Shown here: one piece after another, positions 1 to 5,523 of the stretch
How the letters are laid out: the number at the start of each line of letters is the position of its first letter
Position numbering within the stretch: position 1 is the first letter of the stretch
NCBI GenBank assembly: GCA_002389995.1
Contig: DGRR01000009.1
Location: 1-7,122 of the forward strand
Length of the DNA: 7,122 nt
Reading direction: 5' to 3'
Origin: Ruminococcus sp. UBA4383
GTDB taxonomy: Bacteria; Bacillota; Clostridia; Oscillospirales; Ruminococcaceae
Position numbers and translations under genes: made by a program
Notes under the pieces: model-generated
Seen by the model: the letters and a program-made list of their open reading frames with translations, nothing else
What the model was told of the DNA's origin: nothing
The model's database searches: none

Positions 1-1199
1 TAGCAGGCTGTACAGAATGACGGGATATAACCGCCTTCCATGAGCCATTTTACGACTTCATCAAGGCTTCTCTGGTCTGAAACGTCAAACTGTTCGGTGT
101 CGTGAGGTCTTTCGTCAGCGGAATATCCTGCATAACCTCCGACAGAAGTTCTTGAACCGCCTGAAATCTGGGAAATACCAAGACCGAGAACTTTATTTCG
201 ACATTCTTCGCTTTCTCTTGTTGAGATAATCATACCTGTATACGGAACGGCAATTCTTATGCAGGCGATAATTTTAGCGAAAATATCGTCATCAATACCG
301 TTATCGAACTGATTCGGGTCAATATCAGATGCCCTTTTAAGTCTGGGGACGCTTATTGTATGAGGTCCTACACCGTGGACAGCTTCTAGGTGTTCAGCGT
401 GCATGAGAAGTCCTGCAAATTCATATCTGTACTTGTCAAGACCGAAAAGAACTCCGAGTCCCACATCATCAATACCGCCTTCCATAGCCCTGTCCATAGC
501 CTCTGTATGGTAGGCATAATTATGTTTTGGACCTGCGGGGTGAAGGGTTTCATAGCTTTCCTTGTGATAAGTTTCCTGAAAAAGAATATAAGTTCCTATA
601 CCTGCATCATGGAGTTTTTTATAATTTTCAACGGTAGTTGCAGCGATATTTACATTAACTCGTCTGATTGCACCGTTCTTATGCTTTATGGAATAGATAG
701 TATTGATACATTCGAGGATATATTCAATAGGATTATTCACAGGGTCTTCACCTGCTTCAATGGCAAGTCTCTTGTGACCCATATCCTGTAAGGCTATTAC
801 TTCGGCTTTTACTTCTTCCTGAGTTAATTTTTTTCTGGGAATTTCCTTGTTCTGCATATGATAGGGACAGTATACACATTTATTTACGCAGTAATTTGAA
901 AGGTAAAGCGGTGCAAACATAACTATTCTGTCACCGTAGAAAGCCTCTTTTATTTCTTTTGCGAGGGAATATATTTTCTCTGTCATTTCGGGAATATCGC
1001 AGGCAAGGAGAACGCTTGCCTCACGGTGGGAAAGTCCTGCACATTCAACGCCTCTGCCTGTTTTTTTAGGTTTTGCCTTTTCGAGAATTTCCTCAATGAG
1101 TTCCCTGTTGCTTTTATTTTCGTCAGCATATTTCAAAGTTTCAAGGATTTCCTCATCATTTATAAATTCCTCAGCCTTTAAAGATTTTACATCATACAT
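1..1199 (-). CDS. hydG: [FeFe]-hydrogenase H-cluster radical SAM maturase HydG (3' end beyond window)
   Basis: HydG is a radical S-adenosylmethionine enzyme that cleaves tyrosine and delivers CO, cyanide and iron, as a cysteine-bound Fe complex, for assembly of the H-cluster of [FeFe] hydrogenase in the cytoplasm. My translation gives 399 codons before the left edge. It shows the radical-SAM cluster motif C104-x3-C108-x2-C111, followed by PYH and then the Asn-Lys...Arg-Lys-Lys-Leu-Thr-Gln-Glu-Glu stretch typical of clostridial HydG. The visible part ends in Phe-Cys-Thr-Ala-Cys (C396, C399), the start of the C-terminal auxiliary 4Fe-4S site that separates HydG from the related ThiH. Family members are roughly 470 residues, so about 70 are missing, including the third auxiliary cysteine. 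The ATG at 1199 has a GAGGT ribosome binding site 7 nt upstream that overlaps the stop of the TM1266-family gene, so the two are co-transcribed and probably translationally coupled. No hydE, hydF or structural hydrogenase gene is in view. Confidence 0.93.
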   Translation of the reverse strand, partial: MYDVKSLKAEEFINDEEILETLKYADENKSNRELIEEILEKAKPKKTGRGVECAGLSHREASVLLACDIPEMTEKIYSLAKEIKEAFYGDRIVMFAPLYLSNYCVNKCVYCPYHMQNKEIPRKKLTQEEVKAEVIALQDMGHKRLAIEAGEDPVNNPIEYILECINTIYSIKHKNGAIRRVNVNIAATTVENYKKLHDAGIGTYILFQETYHKESYETLHPAGPKHNYAYHTEAMDRAMEGGIDDVGLGVLFGLDKYRYEFAGLLMHAEHLEAVHGVGPHTISVPRLKRASDIDPNQFDNGIDDDIFAKIIACIRIAVPYTGMIISTRESEECRNKVLGLGISQISGGSRTSVGGYAGYSADERPHDTEQFDVSDQRSLDEVVKWLMEGGYIPSFCTAC

Positions 1200-1209
1200 A
1201 AATTTTACC

Positions 1210-1458
1210 TCATTTCTTTGATATGGCAGCCTTTACCGAAACGCCTGATATACGTCCGAGTCTGCCTGTCAGACAGCTTATTTTATCGGGTTCTGCATCG
1301 ACAGCAACGGAGATTACAGATATACCCTTTTCCCTGTAAGGAATACCCATTCTTCCGATTATTATGTCGTTATATTCATGCAGTACGCTGTTTACTTCTG
1401 TAACGGCTGAAAGTTCATCAACGACTATTGCCGCAACAGCAATTCTTTTTTCGTCCAT
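1210..1458 (-). CDS. TM1266-family protein, putative iron-only hydrogenase system regulator
   Basis: This 82-residue protein matches my recall of the TM1266 family, small proteins with an ACT/NikR-C-terminal-like fold that sit beside [FeFe]-hydrogenase maturation genes. They are called putative regulators by association; no mechanism is established that I know of. Recognisable parts are the N-terminal Lys-Arg-Ile-Ala-Val strand, a central block around residues 26-45 ending GRMGIPYREKG, and the C-terminal LTGRLGRISGVSVK block (63-76). No helix-turn-helix is apparent, so direct DNA binding would need another mode. I chose ATG at 1458 rather than GTG at 1464, because the GTG lies against the AAGGAGAG ribosome binding site (1464-1471) while the ATG has normal spacing. 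hydG follows after 10 nt. The gene is first in its transcript, behind the terminator-containing leader, so whatever controls that leader controls this protein and HydG together. Confidence 0.88.
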   Translation of the reverse strand: MDEKRIAVAAIVVDELSAVTEVNSVLHEYNDIIIGRMGIPYREKGISVISVAVDAEPDKISCLTGRLGRISGVSVKAAISKK

Positions 1459-1463
1459 TTCCA

Positions 1464-1471
1464 CTCTCCTT
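1464..1471 (-). promoter_or_regulatory. Ribosome binding site that sets the TM1266-family gene start
   Basis: AAGGAGAG on the minus strand lies 5 nt before ATG 1458. It abuts and overlaps the alternative GTG at 1464, which argues against that longer start. Confidence 0.75.
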
Positions 1472-1642
1472 TGCTTAAATTTTCGGAGACATTTATATTA
1501 ACTCATAAAAAAATCTGCCCACAGACATGGACAGACAGTAAGAGCATTAATATAACCGCAAACCGATAACGGAGAAATCACCCCGCTGTCCGAAAACATT
1601 ATTTTAAACCTGCCGTCAGACGAATACAATCCGACTGACCGC
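1465..1642 (-). promoter_or_regulatory. Structured 5' leader of the TM1266-hydG transcript, probable attenuator or riboswitch of unrecognised class
   Basis: This region of about 180 nt lies between the predicted transcription start (about 1642) and the first gene and holds no recognisable protein. Reading 5'->3' on the minus strand, it contains: a near-perfect hairpin at 1639-1615 (five pairs, one mismatch, five pairs, 3-nt loop); the segment GGACAG at 1591-1586; directly after it a 5-bp hairpin at 1585-1570; and a terminator hairpin with seven Ts at 1535-1507. GGACAG is perfectly complementary to CTGTCC (1534-1529), which is most of the terminator's 5' arm, so antiterminator and terminator folds exclude each other. 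A third option pairs 1597-1589 with 1487-1479 (eight Watson-Crick pairs plus one G-U) just before the ribosome binding site. The layout is that of a transcription attenuator. I do not see the cores of the cobalamin, FMN, TPP, SAM-I, Moco or ZTP riboswitches. The NiCo/czcD class, which also uses GACAG and GCAG motifs, deserves a formal comparison. Confidence 0.6.
1507..1535 (-). terminator. Intrinsic terminator in the hydrogenase leader
   Basis: On the minus strand TCTGTCCA (1535-1528) pairs with TGGGCAGA (1521-1514) in an 8-bp stem with one G-U pair and a 6-nt loop, followed at once by seven Ts (1513-1507). It lies about 105 nt after the predicted transcription start and 48 nt before the TM1266-family start codon, so it would stop transcripts before the coding region. 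It is also the first terminator downstream of ylbJ and could end that transcript too. Confidence 0.75.
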
Positions 1643-1648
1643 ATTGCT

Positions 1649-1678
1649 ATTATATCATATTTGTGCATTAAAAGTCAA
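1649..1678 (-). promoter_or_regulatory. Sigma-A-type promoter for the TM1266-hydG operon
   Basis: On the minus strand there is TTGACT at 1678-1673 and a perfect TATAAT at 1654-1649, separated by 18 nt. Transcription should start near 1642, immediately before the first leader hairpin. The -35 box lies within the last codons (Leu-Asp-Phe-stop) of ylbJ, so the promoter overlaps the 3' end of that gene. Confidence 0.78.
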
Positions 1679-2738
1679 GGTATTCACAATCATTTTTGTT
1701 AGTTTTATATAACTTGTTGTTCTCCCCGAATATTAAGAATGTCATAAGTATAAGCATTATGGAGGGTACAGGACTTTGTGCCTTGTGCATACTCATGTTT
1801 ACAGATACATATACAGCCTCCCCCGAAATCATATATGGCATTATAATCCTGCATATGACTGCACTGAGAACAGATGCGGAAATTCTCATTAAAATTATGG
1901 GTATCATTGATATTTCATGCCCCGTTACGGCTTTTATCTGGAATAATACGCATATTCCGCCAAGTGCCGTAACAAAACTTAAAAAAGGAAGAAGTGTATA
2001 GTCATATTTCGGGAGATTTTCAGCATTTGTTATATCCATAAAAGTATATATGATATTCATGCAGATATTTCTGTCCCTGCCTGTGATATGCGAAATAATA
2101 TCCCCTGCCCATACGGTAAAGCCTGTATATTCCATGAATTTTACAAGCACAGAGAAAAATATCACGCTCAGACAGATAATTCCCATGGATTTTCCGCTTT
2201 CAGCTATGCTTTCATTCAGAAGTTCAAATGATATATTTAATTTTTTATCATCATTATTTTTATATTTTTTAAAAAAAGGTACTGCCGCAAGCAATAAAAT
2301 TATATCCGCCCCGACTGTCGAAAAAAGTATTATATTCCCCATTTTTCCACCGTATAATTTTCCTGCAATACAGCCGTTTATAAAGGCATTGCCTGCTCCG
2401 TAGCATATTCCTGACATTATTTCAGCGTATTTTTTTGTGATACTGCCTTTTCTGTACTGCTCGCACAAAATCTTAGTTCCCACGGGATAACCTGCAAATA
2501 CCGAAAATATAAACACGGGATATATACCTGCATATTTTGATATTTTTGAAATAAAATTACTTTTCGTCATAACGGAGGATATTATCATCATCGCATAAAG
2601 TGACGGGATTATCGTTTCAATACAGCGTGTCAACGCATTGTATATACCTTCCTTTACGGCATGGCTTTCTGTAAGACAAAACAGGGCAAGGATTATTATT
2701 GCTATAATTTCAGGGACGGTTTTTAATTTTTCTTTCAT
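1668..2738 (-). CDS. ylbJ: YlbJ-like sporulation integral membrane protein
   Basis: This 356-residue polytopic membrane protein has many hydrophobic segments, starting with one at about residues 9-24. The family signature is visible as FAGYPVGTK, followed by a hydrophilic Gln-Tyr-Arg-Lys-Gly loop and an ISxICYGAGNAF-like stretch, which aligns with the GYPxGAK...FCNN region I recall from YlbJ. A later LSFVTALGGICVLFQ segment corresponds to the family's SFGG...Q motif. In Bacillus, YlbJ is a mother-cell sporulation protein; its transported substrate is not something I can state. An upstream ATG (2759) would add seven residues but has no ribosome binding site, whereas AAGGTG lies 6 nt before ATG 2738, so I use the latter. 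The gene is divergent from the sporulation pair yqfC-yqfD, which supports a sporulation role. I see no convincing promoter of its own in the short divergent spacer. Membership in the broader nucleoside-recognition (gate) membrane family is the safer label if YlbJ proves too specific. Confidence 0.78.
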   Translation of the reverse strand: MKEKLKTVPEIIAIIILALFCLTESHAVKEGIYNALTRCIETIIPSLYAMMIISSVMTKSNFISKISKYAGIYPVFIFSVFAGYPVGTKILCEQYRKGSITKKYAEIMSGICYGAGNAFINGCIAGKLYGGKMGNIILFSTVGADIILLLAAVPFFKKYKNNDDKKLNISFELLNESIAESGKSMGIICLSVIFFSVLVKFMEYTGFTVWAGDIISHITGRDRNICMNIIYTFMDITNAENLPKYDYTLLPFLSFVTALGGICVLFQIKAVTGHEISMIPIILMRISASVLSAVICRIIMPYMISGEAVYVSVNMSMHKAQSPVPSIMLILMTFLIFGENNKLYKTNKNDCEYLDF

Positions 2739-2764
2739 ATTCATCACCTTATAAATCATATTAT
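2734..2764 (+). promoter_or_regulatory. Sigma-E-like promoter for yqfC-yqfD
   Basis: TTCATATT at 2734-2741 and CATATTAT at 2757-2764, separated by 15 nt, resemble the sporulation sigma-E consensus (TCATATT, about 14-15 nt, CATACAAT). Both yqfC and yqfD are mother-cell sigma-E genes in Bacillus, so the placement is appropriate. Transcription would begin near 2771, about 38 nt before the yqfC start codon. The -35 element overlaps the ylbJ start codon on the opposite strand. Confidence 0.55.
2745..2750 (-). promoter_or_regulatory. Ribosome binding site that sets the ylbJ start
   Basis: AAGGTG on the minus strand lies 6 nt before ATG 2738. It falls inside the longer reading frame that begins at 2759, so that upstream ATG is unlikely to be used. 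Confidence 0.7.
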
Positions 2765-2793
2765 CTTAACAGGAAAAAAAGAATAATTTTTTT

Positions 2794-2802
2794 AAGGCGG
2801 TG
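2794..2802 (+). promoter_or_regulatory. Ribosome binding site that sets the yqfC start
   Basis: AAGGCGGTG closely matches the AAGGAGGTG Shine-Dalgarno core and lies 6 nt before TTG 2809. The GTG at 2800 that could also serve as a start is part of this site, so the TTG is the better call. Confidence 0.72.
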
Positions 2803-2808
2803 AACTAT

Positions 2809-3051
2809 TTGCGGATTGATGACAAGATAAGAGAAAAATTCTACCTCGATTCAGAAATATTTATTAGCGGAAACAGGGAAATTATTATCGAAAACTGCAA
2901 AAGAATCGAGGAATACAATGAAGTTTTCATAAGAATCGTTTCAGGTTCTCTGCATATAAATATATGGGGCGATAACCTTAAAGCCTATGATTTCCGTACA
3001 GACAGCCTTGTCATAAGAGGGAAGATTTCACGCATTGAATTTGAAAATTAA
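2809..3051 (+). CDS. yqfC: Sporulation protein YqfC (YabP/YqfC family)
   Basis: This 80-residue protein is made of alternating beta-strand-like segments, ending in Leu-Val-Ile-Arg-Gly-Lys-Ile-Ser-Arg-Ile-Glu-Phe. That matches the C-terminal LVIKGE...I..I.F pattern of the YqfC/YabP family; the middle stretch on the expression of local strands (residues about 37-60) also fits. Bacillus YqfC is slightly longer (about 93 residues). The molecular role is not known; Bacillus yqfC is a sigma-E mother-cell sporulation gene, and here a sigma-E-like promoter lies just upstream. I chose the TTG start at 2809 because of the spacing to the AAGGCGGTG ribosome binding site; GTG 2800 would give 83 residues. 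yqfD follows on the same strand after a 75-nt spacer that contains an inverted repeat, and the yqfC stop codon lies within the left arm of that repeat. Confidence 0.82.
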   Translation: MRIDDKIREKFYLDSEIFISGNREIIIENCKRIEEYNEVFIRIVSGSLHINIWGDNLKAYDFRTDSLVIRGKISRIEFEN

Positions 3052-3107
3052 TGCATAATCTAAATACTGTTCTATAACTCTTGTATTTATCTTTAATTAT
3101 GCATTAA
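3048..3107 (+). repeat. AT-rich inverted repeat between yqfC and yqfD
   Basis: A 12-bp perfect inverted repeat, TTAATGCATAAT at 3048-3059 and ATTATGCATTAA at 3096-3107, encloses a second perfect 7-bp pair, TAAATAC (3061-3067) with GTATTTA (3083-3089), around a 15-nt loop. The RNA could fold into a 19-bp interrupted hairpin. It is nearly all A and T and has no T-run after it, so it is not a good terminator. It may be a small interspersed repeat, or a structure that tunes expression of yqfD relative to yqfC. The left arm includes the yqfC stop codon. Confidence 0.7.
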
Positions 3108-3110
3108 ATC

Positions 3111-3118
3111 AGGGGGGA
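3111..3118 (+). promoter_or_regulatory. Ribosome binding site of yqfD
   Basis: AGGGGGGA lies 8 nt before TTG 3127 and 3 nt after the inverted repeat. It supports the TTG start, since no ATG or GTG at suitable spacing is in frame. Confidence 0.72.
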
Positions 3119-3126
3119 CATTTGAT

Positions 3127-4284
3127 TTGCGGATTAAAAGATATATTCGGATAAGTGCAGAGGGAAAAAATATATATGATTTCATTAACCGCATACATAC
3201 GGAAAATTTCAACTGTTTCTCACAGTATTGCAGAAATGATGTTTTCCACGCTCAGATATACAGAAAAGACCTTAAAAGATTTAAAGCACTGGCAGATGAA
3301 TGTGCGGTTACAGTCAATATAAAAGAATATCCGTCAGTTTCAAGAAAAGTCTCAAAATACCGCAGGCGTTTCGGAATAATCCTCGGCATATCAGTTATAT
3401 TTATAATAATCCTGTATTTCTCGCAGGTCGTCATCACTATCGAAATAGAGGGAAATTCTTCTGTAAGTGATGATGCAATTCTGTCCGCACTCGATGATAT
3501 GAATGTCAGAAAAGGTACTCCCATAAGAGATATTGATTTCATCAGGTGCGAAAATAAATTGATGTTCACTGTTGAGGGAATTTCATGGGTAGGTATGCGC
3601 TATACGGGAAACCGCCTTGTCATTCAGGTCACGGAAATGGTCGAAAAGCCTGATATGGTCAATGAACGCCTCCCCTGTAACATAACAGCAGACAAAACTG
3701 CACAGATTACTTATACTTCCGTCTATGACGGTATGCTCATGAAAAAAGTCGGCGACTACGTTTTTGAAGGGGATATCCTTATAAGCGGTGTCACAAGCGA
3801 CAGCACAGGTCATGTTACCTTTCATCACGCTATGGGGGAAATTACAGGGATATATACGGAAAATACAAGCTTTTCGGAAAATATCTCCGAAAAAAGAAAA
3901 ATCTTTACAGGCAAAGAAAAAATTATCCGCAATCTTGACATTTTCGGTCTTAAAATCCCCTTGTTTTCAGGGAAAAATAATTTTGAAAGCTTTGAAAGTG
4001 AGGAAAATATAAATTATCTCAAAATTTTTGGGAAATATCTCCCCATTGGCATATCCGAAAAAAAATTCTCCGAAACAGCCATGACTGAAACTGTTATCAC
4101 TCCTGAACAGGCTGAAAGCAATATAAAAGAAAAAATTTACCTCTATGAGAAAAATTTCACTTCCGATACTGAAATAATCAGCAGGGATATCAAAAAAAAT
4201 ATCGCCCCAGACTGTATCACATACAATGTTGAATACACTCTTAAAGGCGATATATGCCGTGAAAATGAAATTTATGTCAAATGA
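3127..4284 (+). CDS. yqfD: Sporulation protein YqfD
   Basis: This 385-residue protein is close in length to Bacillus YqfD (about 398). It has an N-terminal cytoplasmic region (1-81) ending in a basic stretch YRRRFG, one transmembrane helix at about 82-103, then an extracytoplasmic domain beginning Ile-Glu-Ile-Glu-Gly-Asn, which looks like an FtsQ/POTRA-type alpha-beta fold (about 104-190). The Ser-Trp-Val-Gly-Met-Arg and Val-x-Glu segments, followed by a Gly-Asp-Tyr-Val-Phe-Glu-Gly-Asp-Ile-Leu-Ile-Ser-Gly block, are family hallmarks. YqfD is a mother-cell sporulation protein of unknown biochemical role. Translation starts at TTG, as for yqfC. In Bacillus, phoH follows yqfD; here the gene instead ends tail to tail with hflX, overlapping it by 13 bp, with no terminator hairpin visible between them. 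Confidence 0.87.
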   Translation: MRIKRYIRISAEGKNIYDFINRIHTENFNCFSQYCRNDVFHAQIYRKDLKRFKALADECAVTVNIKEYPSVSRKVSKYRRRFGIILGISVIFIIILYFSQVVITIEIEGNSSVSDDAILSALDDMNVRKGTPIRDIDFIRCENKLMFTVEGISWVGMRYTGNRLVIQVTEMVEKPDMVNERLPCNITADKTAQITYTSVYDGMLMKKVGDYVFEGDILISGVTSDSTGHVTFHHAMGEITGIYTENTSFSENISEKRKIFTGKEKIIRNLDIFGLKIPLFSGKNNFESFESEENINYLKIFGKYLPIGISEKKFSETAMTETVITPEQAESNIKEKIYLYEKNFTSDTEIISRDIKKNIAPDCITYNVEYTLKGDICRENEIYVK

Positions 4285-5522
4285 TATTTTTCGGCATCTT
4301 TTATTAATTTCACATCGACAAGGGCATCAATTGCAGTACCGTTTTCGGTATATTCCTCCGAGAAAATTTTGCCCTCCTGTCTTATCCTTGCAATAAATGC
4401 AGTATTTTCATAGGGAATCAGGAGTTTCATGCGTTTTGCGGTTTCAGGGAGATTTTTCATGATACATTCAAGAAGTCTGTCAAATCCTGAATGATGCTTT
4501 GCACTTATCATGACATTGTTTTCGTCCTGAAAAAAAGTTTCGGGATTCAGTGCCTTGTCGGATTTATTGAAAACATTTATTTTCGGAATCCCGTCACAGC
4601 CGAGTTCGGACAGAAGTTTTTCAGTAACTTTTGCCTGTTCAGCACATTCAGGCGAGGAAATATCGTGGACATTGAGAATTATATCCGCATTCGCAGCTTC
4701 TTCAAGGGTGGACTTGAAAGCTTCTACAAGGTCATGCGGAAGCCTGCGGATAAGACCTACTGTATCTATCAGCATTACACTGCGTCCGTCAGGGAGTTCA
4801 ATTGAACGTGATGTTATATCAAGCGTTGCGAAAAGTTTATTTTCGGCAAGCACTCCTGCATCTGTCAGGGCATTTAAAAGCGTTGATTTTCCTACATTGG
4901 TATATCCTACAATAGCGGCGCAGAGTACACCGTCTTTTTTTCTTCGTGAGCGTGAAAAATCACGGTGTTTTTTCAGTTCTTCAAGTTCGTCATCAAGGTA
5001 TTCAATTCTCCTGCGGATATGTCGCCTGTCTGTTTCGAGTTTGGTTTCACCCGGACCTCTTGTTCCTATACCTCCGCCGAGTCTTGAAAGAGATGTACCC
5101 ATACCGACAAGACGGGGCAGGCGGTATTTCTGCTGGGCGAGTTCAACCTGTAATTTTCCCTCTTTGGTTCTTGCTCTCTGTGCGAAAATATCGAGTATAA
5201 GCGTTGTGCGGTCAATAACTCTGACATCGAGTATTTTTTCGATATTTCTTACCTGTACTCCTGTAAGTTCATGGTCGAATATGACAAGTTCCGCATCAAG
5301 CATCTGAATCTGTTCTTTAAGTTCTTCGAGCCTTCCTGCTCCCATGCAGGTTGCTGAATCGAATGACGGTCTTTTCTGGATAACTTCGGCAACTACTTCG
5401 GCACTGGCAGTTTTTGCGAGTTCAGACAGTTCAGCTATTGAAATTTCCGCATCAAATTCGCCTGTATCGACGCAGGCGAGGACTGTTCTGACGGGTATTT
5501 CTTCGGTTTTGTTTTCGTACAT
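4272..5522 (-). CDS. hflX: GTPase HflX, ribosome-associated
   Basis: HflX is a GTPase that binds the 50S subunit and, in the species studied, splits stalled or hibernating ribosomes after stress. The 416-residue product has the complete family layout: an N-terminal domain with the RPSFDSATCMGAGRLEEL stretch (51-68); the glycine-rich linker GGGIGTRGPGETKLETDRR (149-167); a helical basic segment (about 168-197); and the G domain with P-loop GYTNVGKST (206-214), FATLD (231-235), DTVG (253-256), NKSD (319-322) and SAK (340-342). A C-terminal domain follows. The Leu after DTVG, where many HflX have Phe, is a variant I associate with clostridial members. ATG 5522 follows the stop of the lipoprotein gene by one base and has AGGAAGG 8 nt upstream (5531-5537), inside the end of that gene, so translation is probably coupled. 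Its 3' end overlaps yqfD. Confidence 0.95.
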   Translation of the reverse strand: MYENKTEEIPVRTVLACVDTGEFDAEISIAELSELAKTASAEVVAEVIQKRPSFDSATCMGAGRLEELKEQIQMLDAELVIFDHELTGVQVRNIEKILDVRVIDRTTLILDIFAQRARTKEGKLQVELAQQKYRLPRLVGMGTSLSRLGGGIGTRGPGETKLETDRRHIRRRIEYLDDELEELKKHRDFSRSRRKKDGVLCAAIVGYTNVGKSTLLNALTDAGVLAENKLFATLDITSRSIELPDGRSVMLIDTVGLIRRLPHDLVEAFKSTLEEAANADIILNVHDISSPECAEQAKVTEKLLSELGCDGIPKINVFNKSDKALNPETFFQDENNVMISAKHHSGFDRLLECIMKNLPETAKRMKLLIPYENTAFIARIRQEGKIFSEEYTENGTAIDALVDVKLIKDAEKYHLT

Positions 5523-5523
5523 A

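Noticed and set aside
390..791. 133-codon plus-strand open frame
   Set aside because: It lies antisense inside hydG, has no ribosome binding site or family resemblance, and the opposite strand carries an unmistakable radical SAM enzyme.
1210..1464. GTG start at 1464 for the TM1266-family gene
   Set aside because: The GTG overlaps the ribosome binding site; ATG 1458 has correct spacing and matches where family members begin.
1465..1642. Leader as a cobalamin, FMN, TPP, SAM-I, Moco or ZTP riboswitch
   Set aside because: By eye, none of the conserved core sequences of these classes is present in order. CGGGGTG resembles the TPP start, but the remaining TPP core is missing. NiCo/czcD is not excluded and needs a covariance-model search.
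1498..1644. 48-codon frame starting at ATG 1644 in the leader
   Set aside because: That ATG lies 5 nt after the -10 box, at or before the expected transcription start, with no ribosome binding site.
3048..3107. Inverted repeat as a yqfC terminator
   Set aside because: The stem is almost entirely A-T and no T-run follows; the RBS of yqfD comes 3 nt later, so read-through is expected.
4555..5307. 250-codon plus-strand open frame, serine-rich
   Set aside because: It is the antisense shadow of hflX; the low-complexity Ser/Arg composition mirrors the codons of the conserved GTPase on the minus strand.
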